Below are positions 25,987-34,043 of a stretch of 64,000 nucleotides of DNA, piece after piece (within the stretch, counting starts at the first letter, position 1; the number at the start of each line of letters is the position of its first letter). The notes under the pieces are model-generated. The model was not told where the DNA came from, did not search any database, and saw nothing but the letters and a program-made list of their open reading frames with translations. Both the position numbers and the translations under genes were made by a program. This DNA comes from SZAS-79 sp963844255 (lineage in GTDB: Bacteria; Pseudomonadota; Gammaproteobacteria; Burkholderiales; SG8-39), in contig CAWJNP010000014.1 of NCBI GenBank assembly GCA_963844255.1, forward strand, positions 82,950-146,949. Reading direction: 5' to 3'.

Positions 25987-26874
25987 ATGTCACAGGAAAT
26001 CAGCATCCAGTTCACGCGCTTTTCGGCCTTCTATTCGCCGCTGATCGCCACCATCGCCGGCGGCTACCTCGAAGAGGAAGGCCTGAAGCCTGTGCACTCG
26101 GTCGCCAAGCCCGGCGTGTCGGCGATCGCCGGACTGATCGACGGCTCGGTGCACGTGGCGCAGAGCGCGCCCTCGCAGGGCTTCGCGCCGCTCGAGCAGG
26201 GCAAGACCCCGCCGGCGGTGCACTTCGCGCAGGTCAACGAGATGGACGGGTTCTTCCTCGTCGGCCGCAAGCCCGAGCCCGGCTTCCAGTGGGCCGACCT
26301 CAAGGGCCGCGGCGTGCTGGTCGACCACGGCGGACAGCCCACGGTGATGTTCCAGTACGCCTGCCACAAGAGCGGCCTGGACTACGCCTCGATCAAGGCG
26401 ATCGACGCGGGCTCCACAGACAAGATGATCACCGCGTGGAAGGCCGGCGAAGGCGAGTACATCCACCTGCAGGGCCCAGCGCCGCAGCAGCTGGTGCACG
26501 ACGCGATGGGACACATCGTTGCCGACGTCGGCCGGCCGATCGGTCCCTGCGCATTCTCGAGCCTCGCGGCGACGCGCGAATTCCTCGCCACCGACATGGC
26601 GAAGAAATTCACCCGCGCCTACCGCAAGGCGCGCGCCTGGCTGATCGCGACCCCGGCGGCCGAAGTCGCGAAGGTCGAGGCCGGGTTCTTCAAGGACATC
26701 GACCCCGAAGTGCTGACCGCGACGATTGCCGCCTACCAGAGGCTCGGCAACTGGACGCCGCACATCGAGATCACCAAACCGGCGTGGGAAGCGACCGTGG
26801 ACATCTTCATGCACGCGGGCAAGATCACGAAGCGCCACAAGTACGAAGACGTGATCGCGCAGCCGCCGGCGTAA
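25987..26874 (+). CDS. NMT1/THI5-like substrate-binding protein without signal peptide
   Basis: A 295-residue protein with the ABC nitrate/sulfonate/pyrimidine-precursor binding fold. It shows TRFSAFYSPLIATIAGGYLE EEGL-type start, then SAIAGLIDGSVHVAQSAPSQ and LKGRGVLVDHGGQPTVMFQY. ATG 25987 follows an AGAGGAA box, and no signal peptide precedes the domain. No ABC permease or ATPase is adjacent. It could be an enzyme, like yeast THI5, or a cytoplasmic binding protein. Divergent from the enolase-superfamily operon; the methyltransferase tam follows after 4 bases. Confidence 0.7.
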   Translation: MSQEISIQFTRFSAFYSPLIATIAGGYLEEEGLKPVHSVAKPGVSAIAGLIDGSVHVAQSAPSQGFAPLEQGKTPPAVHFAQVNEMDGFFLVGRKPEPGFQWADLKGRGVLVDHGGQPTVMFQYACHKSGLDYASIKAIDAGSTDKMITAWKAGEGEYIHLQGPAPQQLVHDAMGHIVADVGRPIGPCAFSSLAATREFLATDMAKKFTRAYRKARAWLIATPAAEVAKVEAGFFKDIDPEVLTATIAAYQRLGNWTPHIEITKPAWEATVDIFMHAGKITKRHKYEDVIAQPPA

Positions 26875-26878
26875 GGCC

Positions 26879-27649
26879 ATGGGCTGGGATCCGACGCAGT
26901 ACCTGAAATTCGCAGGCGAGCGCCTGCGCCCGGCAATCGACCTGCTCACGCGCATTCCGGCGGCTGCGCCCGAAACCGTCGTTGATCTCGGCTGCGGCAC
27001 CGGCAACCTCACGCCGATGCTGCTCGCGCGCTGGCCGCAGGCGATGGTCACAGGCGTCGACGGCTCGGAGACGATGCTGGCCAAGGCGCGCGCCGACCAC
27101 CCGCAGGCGACCTTCGTTGCGGCCGACGTGGGCACCTGGCGGCCGCCGCAACCGGTGGACGTGCTCTACAGCAATGCGACCCTGCACTGGCTGGACGGAC
27201 ACGACACGCTGATTCCCGGGTTGCTGGAAGCGGTCAAACCCGGCGGCTGGCTCGCGATCCAGATGCCGCGCAACTTCGGCGCGCGCTCGCATACCTGCGT
27301 GACCGACACGATCGAACAGGGGCCCTGGCGCGCAAGGCTGGAACCCCACCTTCGCCGCCGGCCGGTGGCCGAACCGCAGCGTTACTGGCAGCTGCTGCAC
27401 GACAAGGTCGCCACGCTGGACATCTGGGAATCCGAATACCTGCAGGTGCTCAAGGGCGAGAATCCGGTGGCCGAATTCGTCAAGGGCAGCTGGTTGAAGC
27501 AGTTCCTCGACCTGCTCGAAGAGCCGGAGCGCAGCGCGTTCGAGGCCGATTATCGGGAACGCATCCGCTCGGTGTATCCGGTCGAGGCCAACGGCGCCAC
27601 GCTGTTTCCGTTTCGCCGCCTGTTCATCGTCGCGCAGCGCGCCGCGTAG
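26879..27649 (+). CDS. tam: Trans-aconitate 2-methyltransferase
   Basis: A 256-residue class I SAM-dependent methyltransferase that esterifies trans-aconitate, a by-product that inhibits aconitase. Family marks are the start WDPTQYLKFAGERLRPAIDL, motif I VVDLGCGTGNLTPML, GVDGSETMLAKAR, LYSNATLHWLDGHDTLIP and IQMPRNFGARSH, all typical of Tam. Length is normal. Starts 4 bases after the binding-protein gene. Confidence 0.88.
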   Translation: MGWDPTQYLKFAGERLRPAIDLLTRIPAAAPETVVDLGCGTGNLTPMLLARWPQAMVTGVDGSETMLAKARADHPQATFVAADVGTWRPPQPVDVLYSNATLHWLDGHDTLIPGLLEAVKPGGWLAIQMPRNFGARSHTCVTDTIEQGPWRARLEPHLRRRPVAEPQRYWQLLHDKVATLDIWESEYLQVLKGENPVAEFVKGSWLKQFLDLLEEPERSAFEADYRERIRSVYPVEANGATLFPFRRLFIVAQRAA

Positions 27650-27757
27650 TTCAGCACCCAGGGGTCAGGCGGCTGCCGGGACCGTCGCTAACCATCCGGC
27701 GCATCCTTGACCCTCGTCAAACGCGGGGTCGCCGATCACGCCCAGCATGAGGGCGTG

Positions 27758-28552
27758 ATGGATACGTGGATGACGAGTGCCGCCTTCGGGCTGCTGTTTC
27801 TCCTTCTGGCAACCGGCACGTTCTTCTTTGTGGTGACGCGGGGCGCCCTGCTCATGCGTGCCCTGTCCCCGGGCGCCGGCAGCAAGACCGCGCATGTGTA
27901 CCCGATCTACTCGAACATGCGGCTGATCAAGCTGGTCGACTACCAGCCGGTGATCGCGGCGATCCTGCTGTTCCAGTACCGGCGCCTGGTCAATGCGATC
28001 GTGTCCGGACTCATGCAGACCGAACTCGCCGGCAAGCGCGTGCTGGTCACCTCCTGCGCGTTCGGCAACGTGATCCCGCGGGTCGTGGAAGCATCGCTCG
28101 CTGCGGGCGCGGAGCGCATCCTCATCGCCGACATCATCGAGAACGAACTCGTGCACGCGCGCAGCAAGCTCGGCCGCTACCGGGGCAAGGTGGATTTCAT
28201 CGAGGACAACGCCACCGCGATGACGCAGGCCGAAGGCTCGTTCGAGGCCAATGTGATGTTCTTCCTGCTGCACGAACTGCCGCACGAACTGAAGGCGCAG
28301 GCCCTGCGCGAAGCCGGGCGCATGCTCGCGCCGGGCGGCAAGCTCTACCTCGCCGAATTCCATCGCCCCGAACCCTGGGTGCTGCGCGCGCTGAGCTGGA
28401 CCTACTTCAAGGTGTTCGAGCCGCTCGGCCTCGCGCTCTGGGACACGCACGACCCGCTCGAGTGCCTGGAAAAAATGGGCGGCTGGGCCTGCGAGCGCAG
28501 GACCTGCTTCTTCGGCAACTTCCAGGTGATCACCGCCACCCGGCTTGACTGA
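27758..28552 (+). CDS. rquA: RquA-like rhodoquinone biosynthesis protein
   Basis: A 264-residue methyltransferase-fold protein with one N-terminal transmembrane helix (AAFGLLFLLLATGTFFFVVT). In place of the usual GxGxG SAM motif it has VLVTSCAFGNVIPRVVEAS. Later come MFFLLHELPHELKAQALREA, PGGKLYLAEFHRP and FEPLGLALW. This set resembles RquA, the enzyme that replaces a methoxy group of ubiquinone by an amino group to make rhodoquinone for fumarate respiration. The RquA motif usually reads YGD where this one has FGN, so a related methyltransferase remains possible. Confidence 0.6.
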   Translation: MDTWMTSAAFGLLFLLLATGTFFFVVTRGALLMRALSPGAGSKTAHVYPIYSNMRLIKLVDYQPVIAAILLFQYRRLVNAIVSGLMQTELAGKRVLVTSCAFGNVIPRVVEASLAAGAERILIADIIENELVHARSKLGRYRGKVDFIEDNATAMTQAEGSFEANVMFFLLHELPHELKAQALREAGRMLAPGGKLYLAEFHRPEPWVLRALSWTYFKVFEPLGLALWDTHDPLECLEKMGGWACERRTCFFGNFQVITATRLD

Positions 28553-28571
28553 GCGGGCGCGGCGCCACGAA

Positions 28572-29213
28572 TCACCTGCGCAGGTAGCCCAGGATCATCT
28601 CGACCATGTGCGCGAGGCGCGCGGCGCGGTGCTTCGGCGAAAACAGGTCGCGCTCGAAAACCGTCGAGAGCGTGTAGCGGTTGCCCAGGTAGAACGAACT
28701 CAGCGAGGCAATCGAGATATACAGCTGCACCGCGTCCACGCCGCTGCGAAAGCACCCGGCCTTCACGCCGCGCTTCAGCAGGTCTTCGATGGTCGCGACG
28801 AAAGGCGAGTGCATCGCCGGGATGTTCTTGGAGCGTTTGATGTGCCGCGCCCGGTGCAGGTTCTCGCTGTTGAGCAGGGTGAGAAATTCGGGGTGCTTGA
28901 GGAAATAGGCCCAGGTGAATTCCACCAGCCTGCGGATGCCCTCCTCGGGCGCGACCGCGTCGAGGTTGAGGCTCAGCTCGGCGCTGCGGATGCGCGCATA
29001 GCTCGCCTCCATGACCGCGAGGAACAGCGCCTCCTTGTTGCCGTAGTAGTAGTACAGCATGCGCTTGTTGGCGCCGGCGCGCGCCGCAATCCGATCGACG
29101 CGCGCGCCGCCCAGGCCACTGCGCGCGAATTCCGCGGTCGCCGCGGCGAGGATGCGCTGCTGGTTCTTTACCGGATCGCGCCGGGTCCGCGCGACAGTTG
29201 CGTGGCCGGTCAT
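28572..29213 (-). CDS. TetR/AcrR family regulator
   Basis: A 213-residue repressor. The N-terminal helix-turn-helix runs from RILAAATAEFARSGLGGARV to RIAARAGANKRMLYYYYGNK (residues 20-60). The C-terminal ligand domain resembles the TetR_C group with an EFTWAYFLKHPEFLTLLNSE helix, often seen in regulators of nitrogen-heterocycle or amide catabolism. It overlaps the dihydrodipicolinate-synthase-like gene by 4 bases and probably controls it and the divergent amidase gene. Confidence 0.87.
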   Translation of the reverse strand: MTGHATVARTRRDPVKNQQRILAAATAEFARSGLGGARVDRIAARAGANKRMLYYYYGNKEALFLAVMEASYARIRSAELSLNLDAVAPEEGIRRLVEFTWAYFLKHPEFLTLLNSENLHRARHIKRSKNIPAMHSPFVATIEDLLKRGVKAGCFRSGVDAVQLYISIASLSSFYLGNRYTLSTVFERDLFSPKHRAARLAHMVEMILGYLRR

Positions 29214-30285
29214 GCCAGCCAGCGTTCGAGGTTCGCGCGCACGAACGCGTCGTCGGCGAATTCGGGGTAGCTTGTGTACACGCGGTCGATCTCCTCGGCC
29301 TGCCCCGGCGAGAGCTGTTCGTTCGGGTCGAGGCACCAGGTGCCCTCGAGCAGACCCTGGCGCCGCAGCACCTCGTGGCAGCCGGGGATGCAGCCGGCGA
29401 AATCGTGCGCGACATCGAAGAACGCGCTGTTGGCATCGGTGACCCTGGCATCCAGCGCCAGGAGTTCGGAATCGACCCGGTTGGCCTCCACCGCGGCCCG
29501 GATGCGCGCATGCAGTTCGACCGCGCTCTTCGTCCACACGCTCCAGTGGCCGAGCAGCCCGCCCTTGATGCGCACACGAACCGTGTCTGCGCCGCGACGG
29601 ATGTCGAAGGGCACGGCGAGGTCGAGGACGATGTGGTCGTCGTTTCCGGTGTAGAGCGCGACGCGCTCCTCGGCCCGGGCTGCGACCACACCGCGAATCA
29701 CGTCGAGCGTGCGGTAGCGGTTGAACGGCGCCATCTTGATCGCCACCACGTTGTCGATCCCGGCGAAGCGCCGCCAGAAGTCCACGGACAGCGGGATCCC
29801 GCCGACGGCGGTCTGCAGGTAGAAGCCGATCAGCGGCATTTCCGCTGCGACCGCAGCGCAATGCGCCACCAGTTCGTCGACCGAGGCACCCTTCATCGGG
29901 GCGAGGCTCAGCATCGCGGCGTGGTAGCCCAGGCCCCGCGCGATCGCGGCTTCCTCGCGCGCCTGCGCGGTCCTCCCCGACAGCCCGGCGACCAGCACCA
30001 CGGGCCGCGACGCATCGATGCGCTTCCAGCTTCGCGCCGTGTCGGCGGCGAGCTTCAAGCACCGGCGCGTACAGGCCGGCCTCGCGGATCGCAAACTGGG
30101 TCGCGTGCACGCCCACGGCCAGTCCGCCGGCGCCGGCGTCGAGGTAGTAGCGGGTCAGCGCGTTCTGGCGGCGTGGATCGAACCGGCGCGAGGCATCCAG
30201 CGCCAGCGGATGCGCGGGAATCACCGCGCCCTCTTTCAGGACGGCAAGGACGTCGGCAGGGAAGATCGGTCCGGAGCAGCGGCAT
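29210..30285 (-). CDS. Dihydrodipicolinate synthase/N-acetylneuraminate lyase family protein, two apparent frameshifts
   Basis: About 357 residues of a class I aldolase-fold enzyme. The start is probably ATG 30285 (MPLLRTDLP), joining after one extra base near 30260 to ADVLAVLKEGAVIPAHPLAL and GAGGLAVGVHATQFAIREAG. A second extra base near 30056 separates this from LKLAADTARSWKRIDASRPV. The Schiff-base lysine lies in NVVAIKMAPFNRYRTLDVIR. The long C-terminal half and the AHPLALD start mark an uncharacterised branch, not lysine-pathway DapA. Upstream of the TetR gene in the same operon. Confidence 0.78.
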
Positions 30286-30436
30286 GGGATGGCGAATGCG
30301 GGAGTTGTAACCGGACAGTTAAACTAACCGAGCACCCGGTGGGCGTCAACGCGGATGGGCACCGGCGGAAATCCGGCGCGATCCGCGCGATACAATTGCT
30401 TCACCTCCTTCCCAGCGGCCGAACCGCCGACTTCGC

Positions 30437-31673
30437 ATGCCCGCCATCGATCCGCAACGACTTCTTGCCGACCTGCGCACACTGCGTGCTATCGGCGCCC
30501 AGGGTCCGGGCGTGGTACGCCCGGCGTTCAGCAAAAAGGACATGGAAGCGCGCCGCTGGCTGGCTGCGCAGTTTGCCGCAGCCGGCCTCGAGTCCACGAT
30601 CGACGGCCTGGGCAATGTGCTGGGCCGCTCGAAGAATCCGGGCCGGGCGCTGCTGATCGGCTCGCACTCCGACACCCAGCCCACCGGCGGCTGGCTCGAT
30701 GGCGCGCTCGGCGTGGTCTATGCGCTCGAAGTCGCGCGTGCCCTTGCCGCAGACGCGGCCACGCGCGCGCTGCCGGTCGATGTGGTGTCGTTCCAGGACG
30801 AGGAGTCGCGTTTCCTGGGGTGCCTGGGCAGCCGCTCCCTGATCGGCGAGCTCACCCCGGACCTCGAAGCGCGGCGTGGCCGACCGCGACGGCGTGACTC
30901 TCGTGGCGGCACTCGAGGCGGCCGGGCTCGCCGGTGTGCCGCGCCTGCAGCTCGATCCGGCGCGCTACGCCGGCTTTGTCGAAGCCCACATCGAACAGGG
31001 CCCGCATCTGGAAGACAGCGGCAGGAAGATCGGCGTGGTCTCGGAGATCGTCGGGCTGCGCGCGATCCGATTCGTCTTCCGCGGCCAGCAGAACCATGCG
31101 GGCACCACGATGATGAACCGGCGCAGGGATGCAGCGACAGCGCTCTACGAACTCGCACACCGGATCAACCAGGAATTTCCGAAGGTGGCCGCCGAACGCA
31201 GCGTCTGGACCATGGGCCGGGCGCGGATCGAACCGAACGCGACGTCGATCGTGCCGGGCTATGCCGAGCTCGACCTGCAGTTCCGCGATGCCTCCGAAGT
31301 CCCGTTGAAAGCCTTCGAGGCGGTGGCGATGCAGCTGGTCGCCGAGATGAACGCGCGCGGCGGCGTAAAGGTCGAAGCGATTGCTGCTCGCGCGCCGATT
31401 CCGCCGACGCGCATGGACCCCGGGCTCGCCGGACATCTCGCCGAGGCGGCCGCGAAGCACGCGCCGGACAAATGGCAGCGCATGCCCAGCGGCGCGTTCC
31501 ACGACGCGGGCATCGTCTCGGCCGCCCTGCCCTCGGCAATGCTCTTCATCCCCTCGATCGGCGGCATCAGCCACGATTTCGCCGAGGACAGCCGGGATGA
31601 GGACATCGTGCTCGGCTGCCAGGTGCTTGCCGATGCGGCGGCGACCATCCTCGCCGCGGCCAATCCGCGCTGA
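30437..31673 (+). CDS. Zn-dependent hydantoinase/carbamoylase (AllC-type) amidase, one frameshift
   Basis: About 412 residues of the M20-related allantoate amidohydrolase/N-carbamoyl-amino-acid hydrolase family. Metal motifs are LLIGSHSDTQPTGGWLDGAL, VVSFQDEESRFLGCLGS and VEAHIEQGPHLED. NHAGTTMMNRRRDA and AGIVSAALPSAMLFIPSIGG complete the family pattern. The frame changes near 30873, where an extra G (GCGCG-G-CGTGG) splits ...LTPDLEAR from VADRDGVTLVAALE. It releases carbamoyl or ureido ammonia. Divergent from the DapA-like/TetR operon and followed by the monooxygenase after 13 bases. Confidence 0.85.
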
Positions 31674-31686
31674 GCCGGAGCCCGCG

Positions 31687-33638
31687 ATGACCGCCCGCCT
31701 CGAAGAGAACACCGCCCGCCGCGTCGAAGGCTGGCTGCACGCGTTCAACACGGCGCTCGAGCATCCGGATCCGGCGCAACTGGCGTCGTTGTTCGTTGCA
31801 GATGGTCACTGGCGCGACGTGCTTGCGCTGACGTGGGGACTGGAGACCGTCAGCGGCGGCGCGGAAGTCGGCCGCCGGCTCGCCAGCCATCTCGTCGAGA
31901 GCGGCGCGCGAAATTTTGCGGTCGACCCGGAACGCTGTGCGCCGCGGATCGTCGAGCGCGCCGGCGTGCCGGTGATCGAAGCCATCCTCCGTTTCGAGAC
32001 CACGACCGGCCACGGTGCCGGCATCGTTCGCTTCCGACTGGAAGACGATGCCAAGGCACCGGATGCGGCCTGGACGCTGCTGACCCTGCTCGACGAAATC
32101 AAAGGCCACGAGGAAGCCACACTGCGCGCGGGCCGCGAATCCTCGCCTTACGCGCGCGACTTCCACGGACCCAACTGGGCGGATGAGCGCCGCGCGGCGG
32201 CCGCCTATGCCGACCGCGATCCCGCGGTGCTGGTCGTCGGCGGCGGCCATGCCGGCCTCACCATCGCCGCGCGGCTCGGACAACTCGGCGTCGACACCCT
32301 GGTGATCGATCGCATGGCGCGCGTCGGCGACAACTGGCGGCTGCGCTACCACGGCCTCAAGCTGCACAACCAGGTGCACAGCAACCACCTGCCCTACCTG
32401 CCGTTTCCGCCCACCTGGCCCGCCTACCTGTCCAAAGACCAGATCGCCAACTGGCTCGAGACCTACGTCGAGGCGATGGAGATCAACTTCTGGACACGCA
32501 CGGCGTTCGAGGGCGCTGCGTTCGACGCGAGCACGCGCCGCTGGACCGCACGGCTGCGCCTTGCCGATGGCAGCCTGCGCGAAATGCATCCGCGGCATGT
32601 GGTGATGGCGACCAGCGTGAGCGGCACGCCAAACATCCCCGCGATCCCCACCCTCGAGCGTTTCGCCGGCACGGTGCTGCATTCCAGCCAGTTCGGAAGC
32701 GGCCACGATTGGAAGGACCGCCCGGTCCTGGTGATCGGCACCGGCACCAGCGCGCACGACATCGCCCAGGACCTGCAGGGCAGCGGCGCGCACGTCACCA
32801 TGGTCCAGCGCAGTCCGACCCTGGTGGTCAACGTCGAGCCGAGCGCGCAGGTCTACGACGGCGTCTACCTCGGCGAGGGGCCGTCGCTTGCAGACCGCGA
32901 CCTGATCAACCTCTCGATGCCGCTTGCGCTCACCAAAACGACCCACAAACTGCTCACCGACCGCGCGAAGGCCTGGGACAAGCCGCTGCTGGATGGGCTC
33001 GAGAAGGCAGGCTTCCGGCTTGATTTCGGCGAAGACGGCACCGGCTGGCCGCTGAAGTACCGGACCCGCGGCGGCGGCTACTACTTCAACGTCGGCTGCT
33101 CGGAACTGATCGTCTCGGGCGCGATCGGCCTGATTCAATACCACGACATCGCCGCGTTCGAGGCCGGCAGCGTGCGCATGAAGGATGGGCGCTCGCTGCC
33201 CGCCGAACTGGTGGTGCTGGCCACCGGCTACAAGGGCCAGGATCATCTGGTCGAGATGCTTTTCGGCGCCGAGGTTGCGAAGCGCGTCGGGCCGGTCTGG
33301 GGGTTCGATGCGCGCACCCAGGAACTGCGCAACATGTGGACCCGCACGGGCCAGACGGGCCTGTGGTTCACCGCCGGCGCGTTCTCGCAGTGCCGCGTCT
33401 ATTCGAAGGTCCTCGCGCTGGCCAGGATCATCTGGTCGAGACGCTTTTCGGTGCCGAGGTTGCGAAGCGCGTGGGGCCGGTCTGGGGGTTCGATGCGCGC
33501 ACCCAGGAACTGCGCAACATGTGGGCCCGCACGGGTCAGACGGGCCTGTGGTTCACGGCCGGCGCGTTCTCGCAATGCCGCGCCTATTCGAAGGTCCTCG
33601 CGCTGCAGATCAAGGCGTCCGAACTCGGGTTGATCTGA
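31687..33638 (+). CDS. Flavin-containing monooxygenase with N-terminal NTF2-like domain; 3-prime tandem duplication
   Basis: About 600 residues in the undamaged form. Residues 10-150 look like an NTF2/SnoaL-like fold. The monooxygenase follows: FAD motif AVLVVGGGHAGLTIAARLGQ near residue 180, the FMO-like ATSVSGTPNIPAIPTLERF near 310, the NADPH motif PVLVIGTGTSAHDIA near 345, and VVLATGYKGQDHLVE near 510. From 33235 a 185-bp segment is repeated in tandem (33420-33604); since 185 is not a multiple of three, the first copy reads on into a wrong frame, while the second copy in its own frame ends correctly with QIKASELGLI at 33638. Confidence 0.82.
33235..33604 (+). repeat. 185-bp out-of-frame tandem duplication inside the monooxygenase gene
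   Basis: Copy A is 33235-33419 and copy B 33420-33604, offset exactly 185. They differ at about eight positions. Read in the coding frame, about five changes are silent (GGC/GGT, GTC/GTG, GGC/GGT, ACC/ACG, CAG/CAA) and three change a residue (M/T, T/A, V/A). That pattern implies both copies evolved in working genes before they were joined. Confidence 0.9.
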
Positions 33639-33668
33639 GGCCGGAGCAAGGCTGCCGGACACACGCGC

Positions 33669-33703
33669 GGTGTTCCGGTATCGATACATGAACTACCGCG
33701 CAA
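33669..33703. repeat. GTATCGATAC intergenic repeat, copy 2 (left flank of kdp)
   Basis: These 35 bases match 42079-42113 in the same orientation with about six mismatches; both contain CGGTATCGATACA and a CCGxGCAA tail. The two copies lie just outside the two ends of the kdp operon. The palindromic core is also at 7308-7325. Confidence 0.6.
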
Positions 33704-33768
33704 GCCGCTCCTGGAGCCGGTCTCCGGATCTGAAAGCGAAACAATGTTGTCCGTGGCGGGGAACAATT

Positions 33769-33787
33769 TTTACGCCTTCTTTACGCC
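33769..33787 (+). promoter_or_regulatory. Probable KdpE-binding direct repeat upstream of kdp
   Basis: TTTACGCC occurs twice (33769-33776 and 33780-33787), 11 bases or one helical turn apart, in a locally AT-rich stretch about 75-90 bases before the first kdp start codon. Response-regulator sites of the OmpR/KdpE group have this layout. TTGACA (33801) and TATCTT (33829) lie downstream, but their 22-base spacing is too long for a confident promoter call. Confidence 0.45.
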
Positions 33788-33861
33788 GGCACGACCAAGC
33801 TTGACACCGCTTTGATACGGATCCGCCTATCTTACGAGGCATCCAATCGAAGGGGACGGAC

Positions 33862-33954
33862 ATGGACGTGATCTATCTGGCACTCGGTCTGGCGTTCTTC
33901 GCGGCCAGCGCGGCGCTGGTGTACGCATTCGAACACCTGAGGAAGCCCTCATGA
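33862..33954 (+). CDS. Small membrane protein preceding kdpF
   Basis: A 30-residue frame, MDVIYLALGLAFFAASAALV followed by YAFEHLRKPS: one transmembrane helix with a short charged tail. GAAGGGGACGG precedes its ATG. It overlaps kdpF by 4 bases (ATGA), and kdpF overlaps kdpA in the same way, so three small starts are coupled. The shape resembles KdpF, so it may be a duplicated KdpF-like subunit or a regulator; I do not know a named family. Confidence 0.6.
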   Translation: MDVIYLALGLAFFAASAALVYAFEHLRKPS

Positions 33955-34043
33955 GCGGCCTCTACCTCATCGGCGCCCTGCTCGCGGCGGGGCTGTTCGT
34001 GTACCTCGTCTACGCGCTGTTCAAGCCGGAGGACTTTTCATGA
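33951..34043 (+). CDS. kdpF: KdpF, small subunit of the high-affinity K+ pump
   Basis: A 30-residue single-helix protein (YLIGALLAAGLFVYLVYALF followed by KPEDF), matching KdpF, which stabilises the KdpABC complex in the membrane. Start and stop overlap the neighbours by 4 bases. The frame is intact, unlike the genes that follow. Confidence 0.85.
   Translation: MSGLYLIGALLAAGLFVYLVYALFKPEDFS

Noticed and set aside
28402..29691. A 429-codon minus-strand frame across the RquA-like, TetR and DapA-like genes
   Set aside because: Arg/Pro/Ala-rich shadow frame with no recognisable domain, overlapping three genes with clear families.
33801..33834. TTGACA and TATCTT as the kdp promoter
   Set aside because: The spacing is 22 bases, too long for a sigma70 promoter; only the TTTACGCC repeats are reported as a regulatory candidate.
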